From Paenibacillaceae bacterium (lineage in GTDB: Bacteria; Bacillota; Bacilli; Paenibacillales; Paenibacillaceae), in the NCBI GenBank assembly GCA_900766135.1, contig CAAFUF010000002.1:3711-67710 (forward strand): a DNA stretch of 64,000 nt, in the 5' to 3' direction. The notes beneath the pieces were generated by a model. It saw only the letters and a list, made by a program, of their open reading frames with translations, made no database searches and was not told the DNA's origin. A program made the position numbers and the translations under genes. Shown here one piece after another: positions 25,503-33,713 of this stretch (position 1 is the first letter of the stretch; every line of letters starts with the position of its first letter).

Positions 25503-26909
25503 ATGAAACGCATGAAACGCATGAAACACCTGTTGATCGGGATCTCTGCATTGCTGGTGATGACGACGGCTCTCACGGCTTGTGGAGGCAACAACTCCAA
25601 AAACGAGTCGTCCTCGAATACGCCAACGGAATCGAATTCTTCCGCAGGCACGGGCACTAAGGGCGAGAAAGTTACCATCAATCTGTGGAGCTTTACGGAT
25701 GAAATTCCGAATATGACCACTAAATATTTGGAAACGCATCCGGACGCGAACGTTGAGTTCAAAACTACAGTTATCGCAACAACGGATGGCGCTTACCAAC
25801 CTGCGCTTGACCAAGCTTTGGCCGGCGGCGGCAAAGACGCACCGGACATCTATGCTGCTGAAGCAGCGTTTGTCCTCAAGTACACGCAAGGCGACGCTTC
25901 CGGGTATGCAGCGAACTACGCTGACCTCGGCTTGACCGACCAAATGGTCAAAGATGCTGGCATCGCTCAGTATTCCGTAGATATCGGCAGCAAAGACGGC
26001 GCGTTGAAAGGCCTTGGCTATCAAGCAACTGGCGGCGCTTTCATCTACCGTCGTTCGATTGCTAAGGACGTATTCGGAACGGACGACCCGGCTGCAATCA
26101 AAGCTGAAGTGGGTCCTGGTTGGGATAAGTTCTTCTCGGCGGCTGAGAAGCTGAAAGCTAAAGGCTACGGGATCGTCTCCGGTGACGGCGACATGTGGCA
26201 CGCGATCGAAAACAGCTCCGACAAGGGCTGGATTGTAGACGGCAAACTTCACATCGATCCAAAACGTGAAGAGTTCCTGGATCTTTCCAAGAAGTTGAAA
26301 GACAACGGTTATCACAACGATACAACGGACTGGACGGAAGCTTGGTACGCGGATATGTCCGGCTCCGGCGCTCAACCGATCTTCGGGTTCTTCGGACCGG
26401 CTTGGCTGATCAACTACGTTATGAACGGTCAAGTTAAAGACACGAACGGCGACTGGGCAGTTACTGAACCGCCGACAGGCTTCTTCTGGGGCGGCACATG
26501 GCTCTTGGCTAACAAAGACGTAACGAAAGACGAAGCGAAGAAGAAAGCGGTTGCCGACTTCATTAACTGGGTAACGCTGGATACCTCCGAAACGGGCCTC
26601 CAATATTACTGGGCTAACGGCACGATGAAAGAGGGCGAAGCAGGCACGAAAGATAGCGTAGCTTCTTCCGTGGTCATGTCGAAATCCAATGGTGAAGTTC
26701 CGTTGCTGGGCGGCCAAAACATGTTCGACGTATTCGTACCGGCTAACGCGAACGCTTCCGGTAAGAACTTGACGCAATACGACGAAACGATCAATAAACT
26801 CTGGCGCGATCAAACTCGTGAGTACACGGCAGGCAACAAGTCCCGTGACGATGCGATCAAAACCTTCAAACAACAAGTGAAAGACCAACTTGGCATCGAC
26901 AGCGAATAA
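25503..26909 (+). CDS. Sugar ABC transporter substrate-binding lipoprotein (CUT1)
   Basis: A 468-residue extracellular binding protein. A lipoprotein signal peptide ends in TALTACGG with the lipid-modified Cys near residue 25, followed by a Ser/Asn-rich linker. The mature part is a family 1 solute-binding fold (ALAGGGKDAPDIYAAE, GFFGPAWLINYVM, ADFINWVTLD). ATG 25503 is preceded by GGGGAGG. Codon use is strongly biased toward abundant codons, suggesting high expression. It is followed by two permeases but no ATPase and no glycosidase, so the sugar cannot be named. Confidence 0.9.
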   Translation: MKRMKRMKHLLIGISALLVMTTALTACGGNNSKNESSSNTPTESNSSAGTGTKGEKVTINLWSFTDEIPNMTTKYLETHPDANVEFKTTVIATTDGAYQPALDQALAGGGKDAPDIYAAEAAFVLKYTQGDASGYAANYADLGLTDQMVKDAGIAQYSVDIGSKDGALKGLGYQATGGAFIYRRSIAKDVFGTDDPAAIKAEVGPGWDKFFSAAEKLKAKGYGIVSGDGDMWHAIENSSDKGWIVDGKLHIDPKREEFLDLSKKLKDNGYHNDTTDWTEAWYADMSGSGAQPIFGFFGPAWLINYVMNGQVKDTNGDWAVTEPPTGFFWGGTWLLANKDVTKDEAKKKAVADFINWVTLDTSETGLQYYWANGTMKEGEAGTKDSVASSVVMSKSNGEVPLLGGQNMFDVFVPANANASGKNLTQYDETINKLWRDQTREYTAGNKSRDDAIKTFKQQVKDQLGIDSE

Positions 26910-26926
26910 GCATACGCAGTAGATGC

Positions 26927-26953
26927 GAAGGGGCGGGGAGTTACCCGCCCCTT
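26927..26953 (+). terminator. Intercistronic hairpin after the binding-protein gene
   Basis: AAGGGGCGGG / CCCGCCCCTT stem with a 6-base loop but no T run behind it. Such hairpins stabilise binding-protein mRNA or partly terminate, giving excess binding protein over permease. Confidence 0.75.
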
Positions 26954-26976
26954 CATATAATGAAAGAGGTGAAAGC

Positions 26977-27948
26977 ATGCGCCGCAAAGGTGTCAACTAT
27001 TCGAGATATGGTTACATTTTTACATTGCCATTCGTATTGGCATTTTTGGTTTTTTCACTATATCCGATTTTATATACCGCAGTTATCGGCTTTACGAATA
27101 TGCAGGGGATCATCCCTAAACCTTTGGAAATTCTCGATAACCCGTTTCAGAACTTTAGAGATCTGATCTTTGAAAATGCTTCATTCAAGAAATCCTTAAT
27201 CAATACAGGCCTGCTCTGGATCGTCAACTTTATTCCGCAGATGGGCCTTGCGTTGTTGCTCACAGCTTGGTTCACGAACAAACGCCTGAATGTCAAAGGA
27301 CAAGGCGCGTTCAAGATCATGCTCTATATGCCGAATATTATCACTGCAAGTACAATTGCAGTGCTTTTTAGCTCTTTGTTTGCTTATCCGATGGGACCGA
27401 TCAACAGTTTGTTCCAAATGCTGGGCTGGTCTGACGCACCAATCTTCTTCCTTCAGGATAAAACGACGGCGCGAGGAATTGTTTCCTTCATTCAATTCTG
27501 GATGTGGTACGGGAACACCATGATCATTCTGGTCGCGGGGGTTATGGGGATCAATCCCGCCATCTTCGAGTCCGCGTCGATCGACGGGGCGAACGGGTGG
27601 CAAACCTTCTTCCGTATTACACTGCCTAGTCTTCGGACCATCTTGCTGTACACGTTGATTACGTCGATGATCGGCGGTTTGACGATGTTCGATATTCCGC
27701 AACTGTTCTTGCAAGGCGGACCGGACGACTCTACGCTGACAACGTCGATGTTTATCTACGGGCAAGCGTTTAAGGGAAGTTATATGTACAACCGTGCAGC
27801 AGCAGCCAGTATGCTCCTGTTCATTATCGCAGCCCTTCTGTCTGCCGTCTTATTCTACGTGATGCGCGACCGGGATGCGGCAAAATTGAATAAAACGATT
27901 AAACAACAAAGAAAAGCTGACCGTGCAGCAGCGAAGGGGGAGGTGTAA
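26977..27948 (+). CDS. Sugar ABC transporter permease (CUT1, MalF type)
   Basis: A 323-residue permease with six membrane segments. The N-terminal segment lies at about 12-35 and the EAA-type loop is near residue 210 (FESASIDGANGWQTFFRITLPSL… region), which docks on the shared ATPase. ATG 26977 follows AGAGGTG. It pairs with the permease encoded 3 bases later. The C-terminus is highly basic. Confidence 0.9.
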   Translation: MRRKGVNYSRYGYIFTLPFVLAFLVFSLYPILYTAVIGFTNMQGIIPKPLEILDNPFQNFRDLIFENASFKKSLINTGLLWIVNFIPQMGLALLLTAWFTNKRLNVKGQGAFKIMLYMPNIITASTIAVLFSSLFAYPMGPINSLFQMLGWSDAPIFFLQDKTTARGIVSFIQFWMWYGNTMIILVAGVMGINPAIFESASIDGANGWQTFFRITLPSLRTILLYTLITSMIGGLTMFDIPQLFLQGGPDDSTLTTSMFIYGQAFKGSYMYNRAAAASMLLFIIAALLSAVLFYVMRDRDAAKLNKTIKQQRKADRAAAKGEV

Positions 27949-27951
27949 GCC

Positions 27952-28806
27952 ATGGAAAGAATTAAGGAAGGCAGTGCCGTCGCACTCCGAATTAATCGAA
28001 CGATAGTCTATGTCGTGTGTATTCTATTGGCTCTACTCAGCATCCTTCCGTTCTGGATCATGTTCGTCAACGCTACGCGTTCAACGGCGGAAATCCAAGC
28101 GGGTCTTTCGCTGATTCCATCGACTCACATGATGAGCAACCTGCAGGTGCTGCTGGACAAGAGCTTTGACCCGATTCAAGGGTTTCTGAATTCCTTCATT
28201 ATCTCCGGTTCGGCGACGATTTTGACGGTGTATTTCTCGTCCCTGACCGCCTATGGTCTTGTGGCTTATAACTGGAAGCTGCGGCAGCCGTTCTTTACCT
28301 TTATTATGGCCGTCATGCTGATTCCGGCTCAAGCCAGCTCGATCGGTTTCTATCAATTCATGTACAAGATTCACTTTACGAATAACCTGTTGCCGCTGAT
28401 TTTGCCGGCCATTGCCGCTCCGGCTGTCGTGTTCTTCATGCGCCAGTATTTGCTGGGGACACTCTCGCTGGAGATCGTGGAAGCCGCTCGCGTCGACGGG
28501 TCCGGCGAATTCAAAACGTTTAACCGAATTATCCTGCCGTTGATGATGCCGGCGATTGCAACGCAAGCGATTTTTGCCTTCGTTGCGAACTGGAACAACC
28601 TGTTTATGCCGCTCATTTTGTTGACGGATAAGAGTAAGTATACGATGCCGATTATGGTCAGCTTGCTGCGCGGCGATATTTACAAGACGGAGTTCGGTTC
28701 GATTTACATGGGTCTAGCCTTGACGGCTTTACCATTGTTTATTGTGTACTTCCTGCTGTCCCGGTACATTATTGCCGGTGTCGCTTTAGGCGGCGTCAAA
28801 GAATAA
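27952..28806 (+). CDS. Sugar ABC transporter permease (CUT1, MalG type)
   Basis: A 284-residue permease with six membrane segments and the EAA loop IVEAARVDGSGEFKTF near residue 180. It ends in the VALGGVKE-type tail seen in MalG relatives. GGGGGAGG upstream serves as ribosome binding site, overlapping the end of the previous gene. It is the last gene of the importer operon; no ATPase gene follows, implying use of a shared one such as the protein at 195. Confidence 0.91.
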   Translation: MERIKEGSAVALRINRTIVYVVCILLALLSILPFWIMFVNATRSTAEIQAGLSLIPSTHMMSNLQVLLDKSFDPIQGFLNSFIISGSATILTVYFSSLTAYGLVAYNWKLRQPFFTFIMAVMLIPAQASSIGFYQFMYKIHFTNNLLPLILPAIAAPAVVFFMRQYLLGTLSLEIVEAARVDGSGEFKTFNRIILPLMMPAIATQAIFAFVANWNNLFMPLILLTDKSKYTMPIMVSLLRGDIYKTEFGSIYMGLALTALPLFIVYFLLSRYIIAGVALGGVKE

Positions 28807-28849
28807 CCTGGCGTTTTAGCAGTTCATAATAACCCCCCCCCTATAAATA

Positions 28850-28909
28850 GAGGCCTGTAGATTGGCTAGGATGAGCAAGAGCTCATCCGGCTAATCTACA
28901 GGCCTTTTG
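28850..28909. terminator. Long bidirectional terminator
   Basis: A stem of more than 20 pairs (AGGCCTGTAGATT … AATCTACAGGCCT, with inner GGATGAGC/GCTCATCC) lies between convergent operons and ends in TTTT. A run of nine C at 28833-28841 precedes it. Confidence 0.85.
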
Positions 28910-28918
28910 TAGTGAAGG

Positions 28919-29659
28919 TTAGACCGCCTTGCGGCGGAAGTACAGCATGCCGGCAGCCAGGAACAACAGGAAGCTTCCGAGGACGGTGATGAACAGGCTC
29001 TCATACGGCAAATTAAAGGCGCCGTAATCCTCCTGCCCGCGCGGCATCATGGCCAGGAGGGGCTGGGCCCATGGGTAGTACGGGCCGATTTTAGCCGAGT
29101 TGATGATCAGCAGGTTCGGGATCGTCAGCGAAACATTGACCGCGAGCGGGGCAGCAAAGCTGGACCATACCAGCGATACGCCCAGCTGCAAAGCGACCAG
29201 CGGCAAGCAGGCGACCAGGCTTCCAACGAGGCTCGTTGCGATCATCCCCCAGGGTAATGGACCGGGGATGCCTTGGACCAGGGCCACGATCAGCAGAGCG
29301 GCCAGGAACAGCAGCTGGGAGATGGCGAGCAGTCCGAGGACGACGGTGAACTTGGCCAGATATACCGCGCTGCGCGAGACGGGCAGCACCAATAGCTGCT
29401 TCCAGCCGCCGCCGGTGTGCTCGTAACGGCACAGGAACGATGGGAATAAGCCGGACATAATCGGCAGGAACAATAGCGCATGCAGCATCGACATGCCGCT
29501 GATCAAGAGCGGCCAGGCCCCCGCACCCACGCCGTCCGGCAGATCGACCAAGACGCCGATTAAGGCGGATAAAGCCGGACTGGCCAATAAGACAAGCCAT
29601 ACACGGGATCTCGCCATTTTCAGGCGTTCGGCGGCCAGGACGTTCAGGAAGGTTCTCAT
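28919..29659 (-). CDS. ABC-2 permease, lantibiotic-immunity type (second)
   Basis: A 246-residue protein with six hydrophobic segments, starting RTFLNVLAAERLKMARSR as in LanE/LanG-type permeases, and with the RYEHTGGGWKQLLVLPVSR coupling segment near 78. It begins one base after the first permease stop. Together they resemble a LanFEG/BcrABC exporter that removes peptide antibiotics from the membrane. No lantibiotic precursor or modification gene is seen nearby, so defence rather than self-immunity is more likely. Confidence 0.85.
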   Translation of the reverse strand: MRTFLNVLAAERLKMARSRVWLVLLASPALSALIGVLVDLPDGVGAGAWPLLISGMSMLHALLFLPIMSGLFPSFLCRYEHTGGGWKQLLVLPVSRSAVYLAKFTVVLGLLAISQLLFLAALLIVALVQGIPGPLPWGMIATSLVGSLVACLPLVALQLGVSLVWSSFAAPLAVNVSLTIPNLLIINSAKIGPYYPWAQPLLAMMPRGQEDYGAFNLPYESLFITVLGSFLLFLAAGMLYFRRKAV

Positions 29660-29660
29660 T

Positions 29661-30377
29661 TTAGTCCACGTCCTTTCGGTTGAAATGAATCAGCCCGACT
29701 AGCAGGATGACCGCGCCGACAGCCACGCCAGCCGCCACGAACCATTCGCGGTGCGGGCCGAAGAGCCCGAACATCGGCCAGTTCAGCGGAAACCACTCCG
29801 AGAGATTCATCGTAAACGGCGAAACGATCGAGATGGTTACGCCGAGGGATACCGGAAGCGCTTGGTTGCGATAGGCCAACGAAAGCCATAGCTGCAAGGC
29901 CAGCAACGGCAATACGGCAAACAACGGATAAAATCCCAGCCGCACCAAATCCGGATAAGGGAGCAAGGCGGCCTTGAAGCCGAAGGAGACTCCCAGAATC
30001 ACCGTGGCGGCAGATAACAACACGCACGAGACGCTCAGCAACAGGAAGCACAGCAGGAACTTGGCGCTGAACACCGCGGTTCGGGAGATCGGCAGAGCCA
30101 ACAGCTGCTTCAAAGAGCTCACTTGATGCTCCACGCCCGCGACCAGCGAGCTGATTAACGTGCATCCCAGATACAGAGCGATCGGTACGAAGAACGAAAT
30201 GTTTTCCAGCAGACCGCCCCATGGATCCTGGGCATGCTGCTTCATCATCCAATCGAAGCGCAGTCCGTAATTAAGCGCCTGCATGGCGATCAGCCCGATC
30301 GGAGCAAGAAAGATCAAGAACCAGATGCCTTTGCGCCGAATCTTCAGGAAGTCGGATGAAAGGGAGCGCAACATCAT
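29661..30377 (-). CDS. ABC-2 permease, lantibiotic-immunity type (first)
   Basis: A 238-residue six-span permease related to the one that follows it; both share the motif VEHQVSSLKQLLALPISRTAVF / EHTGGGWKQLLVLPVSR-like region, showing ancient duplication. The ATG at 30377 overlaps the ATPase stop by four bases, which fixes this start. It is the first of two permeases of a heterodimeric exporter. Confidence 0.85.
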   Translation of the reverse strand: MMLRSLSSDFLKIRRKGIWFLIFLAPIGLIAMQALNYGLRFDWMMKQHAQDPWGGLLENISFFVPIALYLGCTLISSLVAGVEHQVSSLKQLLALPISRTAVFSAKFLLCFLLLSVSCVLLSAATVILGVSFGFKAALLPYPDLVRLGFYPLFAVLPLLALQLWLSLAYRNQALPVSLGVTISIVSPFTMNLSEWFPLNWPMFGLFGPHREWFVAAGVAVGAVILLVGLIHFNRKDVD

Positions 30378-31288
30378 ACCGCTGCTCCCTCCCCGATCAC
30401 CTGCATGAAGATGTCCTCCAGCGATTTCTTCTTCTGCTCGACGCGGTATACGGAATGTCCGTTTTCCACCAGCCTTTTGACCAGGTGGGCAACCTGGGCA
30501 TCGGCCATGCCCGGGAACGTGAGGACGCCGCTTTGCAGCTTGCCGGCTGCGCCCAGATCGCGGGCTATCCATAGCGCATCATCCGGCTCCGATACGACGA
30601 GCTCCATGTCGTGCGCCGATCTTAGCCGCAGATTGTCGATCGTATCCTGGAATACCAACCGTCCTTCGCGGATGATGCCTACTTTGCTGGCCATCAACTC
30701 CATTTCGCCGAGCAAATGGCTGGATACCAACACCGTGATGCCGTACTGCTGCGGCATGCTCTTGATCAGTTCGCGGATCTCGTGGATGCCGGACGGGTCC
30801 AGACCGTTGGTCGGCTCGTCCAGAATGAGCAGCTCGGGATTGCCGAGTAGCGATGCTGCGATGCCGAGGCGCTGCTTCATCCCAAGGGAGAAGCCCTTCA
30901 CCGGCCGGCGCGCCTCGCTGGTCAGCGAGACGATGTCCAGCACCTCGTCGATCCGCGACTTCGGTACCTGCAAAATGCGGCGGATGGCCTCCAGATTATC
31001 GATGGCGCTCAAGTGCCCGTAATAAGACGGGGATTCGACCAGCGAGCCGATGCGGCGCAGGATGGCCAGCTTGTCTCGTTGCAGCTCGCGGCCGAAGATG
31101 CGGATCGAACCTGAAGTCGGCTGAATTAAGCCGAGCAGCATGCGGATCGTCGTCGTTTTTCCGGCGCCGTTGGGCCCGAGGAAACCGTAGATATCCCCTT
31201 TGGCAATCTCCAAGTTCAAATGGTCTACGGCGGCACGGCCGCGGTATTTTTTCGTTAAGCCTTCCGTTTGAATGATCATTTCACTCAC
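30374..31288 (-). CDS. ABC ATPase, BcrA/LanF type
   Basis: A 304-residue ATPase with Walker A GPNGAGKTTTIRM near 38, a glutamate in the Q-loop position (GSLVESPSYYGHLSA), a trait of LanF-type proteins (E-loop), signature FSLGMKQRLGIA near 132, Walker B LLILDEPTNGLDP near 152 and H-loop SSHLLGEME near 185. The E-loop glutamate, not the usual Q, supports the lantibiotic-immunity assignment. GTG 31288 follows GAGGTGA. It heads the exporter operon behind its own regulatory region. Confidence 0.9.
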   Translation of the reverse strand: MSEMIIQTEGLTKKYRGRAAVDHLNLEIAKGDIYGFLGPNGAGKTTTIRMLLGLIQPTSGSIRIFGRELQRDKLAILRRIGSLVESPSYYGHLSAIDNLEAIRRILQVPKSRIDEVLDIVSLTSEARRPVKGFSLGMKQRLGIAASLLGNPELLILDEPTNGLDPSGIHEIRELIKSMPQQYGITVLVSSHLLGEMELMASKVGIIREGRLVFQDTIDNLRLRSAHDMELVVSEPDDALWIARDLGAAGKLQSGVLTFPGMADAQVAHLVKRLVENGHSVYRVEQKKKSLEDIFMQVIGEGAAV

Positions 31289-31323
31289 GATTTATCACCT
31301 CGGAGATGATCATATCGTCCGGA

Positions 31324-31363
31324 GTTTAAAGGCAAAGACAGAGGAAGTTTAAGATTGGTTTAA
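31324..31363 (-). promoter_or_regulatory. Candidate OmpR-type regulator binding site
   Basis: GTTTAA occurs at 31324, 31347 and 31358 (TTAAAC on the coding strand), the last two 11 bases apart and the first 23 away. Direct repeats in 11-base steps are typical for OmpR/PhoB-family regulators. The site precedes the exporter ATPase, and the regulator is encoded just upstream. Confidence 0.5.
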
Positions 31364-31377
31364 TTTTCGGGGGATCG

Positions 31378-31401
31378 AAAAAAGGGACTGTGGACAGTCC
31401 C
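31378..31401 (-). terminator. Rho-independent terminator after the sensor kinase
   Basis: GGGACTG / CAGTCCC stem, 4-base loop, six T's on the minus strand. It separates the two-component operon from the exporter operon. Confidence 0.88.
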
Positions 31402-31429
31402 TCGCCCATTTAGTCACTACCGAGCCTTC

Positions 31430-32839
31430 TCAATTTATAGCGGATGCCCCTTTAGGGAAAATATACACCTTCGTCCCCGCTTCCGTGGACACCGTGTCGC
31501 GGATAAGCCCCATTTCCCGCAGGAGCAGATCGACGATCTGCAGGCCCAGCCCTGCCCCTCCGGCGGCGGAAACGGCCTGTATTCCGGGGCCGCGGTCGCT
31601 GATCACGAGGGCTATAACATCGCCCCGAGGCTCTACCGAAATCCCGGCGTAAAGGCCGGAACCGGCATGGCGTACGAGATTCTGGAACAGGTTATCCAGC
31701 ACGCGGCGGAAGCCCTGTGCGTCAATGTTCCAATAGAGCGGCTGCTCGGGCAATTTAACCTCGGCCGAGATCCCGGCCTTCTCCCAAACGGGATACCAGG
31801 CGGCGGCACTCTCCCTTACCAGCCGCAGCACATCAAGCCGCTCCAAGGACATGGCATAGCGCCCGCTGGAGAGCAGGTTATACGATAACAGATGGTCCAT
31901 CAGACCGGACAAATCGCTGATTTTGGTTTCCATTAAGGTCAGCGATTGCCGGCCCTGATCACTTAAGGACTCCTGACGGAGCGAATATAAGTGGCTGCCC
32001 AGCACAGTCAACGGCGTACGCAGGTCATGCGATAGATGGCTGATCAGGCTTTTGCGCAGTTCTTCCTCCTCGCTTTCCCGTTGGCGGCTATCCTTCAGTT
32101 CGAACACCATATGGTTAAAGGCTTGCTCCAACCGGCCGATTTCGTCCGGACGTCCCTCCGGGATGGGAGAAGGCAGCCCGTCGGAGCCGGGACGGGTCAT
32201 GCCGGCCTCCAGACGCAGCAGCCGTTTGCGGATATCGCTGAAGAACAGGTAGGACAGCAGTACGAACGCCCCTAGCAAAATCACTAAAAATACGCCGTAA
32301 AACCGGCTGTCGCTTTGCCGGTCCTCGTCCTGGATCACCATAAATTTACGCGGGAGCTCCAGTACCATGAATCCTTGCTTCGCCCGCTCGTTCCCGCCAA
32401 TGAAAGCGACGACCGTAAAAGGGTCGGCGTCCACGCGTTGCTTCATGAAGGCGATGGTATCTTCCAGGGACCACCGCTTCGGCACTGTTTCCTGTTCCGG
32501 AAGCTGCAGACGGGTTTGGCCGGCCGTGTCGACCCAATACAGCGCGGCGTCGGGATACCGCTTTTTCAGCTCTTTGAGTTTCCCGTCGACGGCTTCGGGA
32601 GAAGCCCCTTTTAGCCCGGCGGCAGCCCGGTGCCAAGTGGTCTCGATGTCCATCCCCGTGCCGTAGGGGCGTTTGGTTTGTTGCCATAAATGTTCCGGGT
32701 TCATCAGCAGATTGACGCCCCAAGACGCGAAAAAGCTAATCGGAATGAGGACGGGGATAAAGACGAAGGCGATCACCAGGATCAATACGTATCTTGTCAG
32801 CAGCGATTTGCGGAACCTGCGAACCGGACGGAATCTCAT
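31430..32839 (-). CDS. OmpR-partner sensor histidine kinase
   Basis: A 469-residue kinase with a membrane segment at about 15-40, an extracytoplasmic sensor of about 150 residues, a second membrane segment near 190, a HAMP linker, the HisKA box LISHLSHDLRTPLTVLGSH near 280 with phospho-His, and an ATPase domain (NLFQNLVRHA, ISDRGPGIQ, GGAGLGLQIVD). The ATG at 32839 overlaps the regulator stop by four bases. The pair lies next to a lantibiotic-immunity-type exporter and most likely responds to peptide antibiotics. Confidence 0.9.
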   Translation of the reverse strand: MRFRPVRRFRKSLLTRYVLILVIAFVFIPVLIPISFFASWGVNLLMNPEHLWQQTKRPYGTGMDIETTWHRAAAGLKGASPEAVDGKLKELKKRYPDAALYWVDTAGQTRLQLPEQETVPKRWSLEDTIAFMKQRVDADPFTVVAFIGGNERAKQGFMVLELPRKFMVIQDEDRQSDSRFYGVFLVILLGAFVLLSYLFFSDIRKRLLRLEAGMTRPGSDGLPSPIPEGRPDEIGRLEQAFNHMVFELKDSRQRESEEEELRKSLISHLSHDLRTPLTVLGSHLYSLRQESLSDQGRQSLTLMETKISDLSGLMDHLLSYNLLSSGRYAMSLERLDVLRLVRESAAAWYPVWEKAGISAEVKLPEQPLYWNIDAQGFRRVLDNLFQNLVRHAGSGLYAGISVEPRGDVIALVISDRGPGIQAVSAAGGAGLGLQIVDLLLREMGLIRDTVSTEAGTKVYIFPKGASAIN

Positions 32840-33516
32840 GCTCTCACCCGATAACCGATGCCGCGGATCGTCTCGATGACTTCGGGATTCGCGGGATCGC
32901 GTTCCAGCTTTTCGCGCAGGTGGCGGATATGGACCATCAGGGTTTTGTCCCCGTCCAGGTACGGTTCGTTCCATACCGCTTCGTAGATTTGCTCTTTGGT
33001 CAAGATTTGCCCCAGATGGCGCAGCAGGTAGGCAAAAATATGAAACTGCTTGCCGGTCAACACGATTTCTTCGCCGGTGTCCTGATCGAGGATTCGGTTT
33101 TCTTTTTCATACACAAGCAAATGCTTAAGACGCAACGGCTCCGGGTCGGCGGAACCCCCGCTGCGGCGCAGCAGCACCTCGATCCTTGCCGCCAGCTCGT
33201 CCGGGTGGAACGGCTTCGTCAAATAGTCGTCGGCGAATTTGAGCCCTTGCAGCTTGTCGTCGATCGAGGTTCGGGCCGACAGCATCAATACCGGCAGCTC
33301 CGGGTACTGCTGTTTTAACCGCCCCCCTATGGTGAAGCCGTCCAGTCCCGGAAGCATGACATCCAGGATCACGAGCCGGCAATCGGCGGCTTTCTCCACG
33401 GCCCGTTCCCCGCTCTTCAACCAAGTGACGGCGTATCCCCGCTCCTGCAGGTTGGAGCTGACCCATTCTCCGATTTCGGGATCGTCTTCAATATATAGCA
33501 AATTCGTAATAGGCAT
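32836..33516 (-). CDS. OmpR-family response regulator
   Basis: A 226-residue regulator: receiver domain with the acidic pocket YIEDDPE, phosphoacceptor Asp in LVILDVMLPGLDG near 52 and Lys in YLTKPF near 101; winged-helix DNA-binding domain from about 130 (LTGKQFHIFAYLLRH … VHIRHLREKLE … IRGIGYRV). AGGAGG precedes the ATG. It likely activates the exporter downstream through the TTAAAC repeats. Confidence 0.93.
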   Translation of the reverse strand: MPITNLLYIEDDPEIGEWVSSNLQERGYAVTWLKSGERAVEKAADCRLVILDVMLPGLDGFTIGGRLKQQYPELPVLMLSARTSIDDKLQGLKFADDYLTKPFHPDELAARIEVLLRRSGGSADPEPLRLKHLLVYEKENRILDQDTGEEIVLTGKQFHIFAYLLRHLGQILTKEQIYEAVWNEPYLDGDKTLMVHIRHLREKLERDPANPEVIETIRGIGYRVRA

Positions 33517-33596
33517 GTTGGCATTCCTCCTGCTTCTATTTTGGCAAAAGACGGAGAAAAAAGAAACGGGAGGAACCGCAAGTCGCCCATAATATT

Positions 33597-33612
33597 TGTG
33601 ATTGCAATCACA
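33597..33612 (+). promoter_or_regulatory. Fnr/Crp-type operator
   Basis: TGTGATTGCAATCACA is a perfect TGTGA-N6-TCACA palindrome, the Fnr consensus of Bacillus. A TATGAT at 33629 would place the transcription start 36-41 bases from its centre, the position expected for activation. It precedes the hemerythrin-domain gene. Confidence 0.65.
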
Positions 33613-33713
33613 AGTTCGTAATTTTTCCTATGATACCTTGTTCTTGAGAATGGTTATCAACGTGAGGAGTCGGACAGAACCGTAGGTTGATTCATATAAG
33701 GAGGGGTAGGGCG

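Noticed and set aside
25461..26996. A 511-codon open frame opposite the sugar-binding lipoprotein gene
   Set aside because: Long antisense frames arise from the strong codon bias of highly expressed genes; the same happens opposite gap, lplA and msmX.
28833..28841. Run of nine C as a phase-variable tract
   Set aside because: It lies between convergent genes outside any promoter or reading frame, so no switching effect is expected.
28919..33516. Lantibiotic biosynthesis cluster
   Set aside because: Only the immunity-type exporter and two-component genes are present; no precursor peptide, dehydratase, cyclase or protease.
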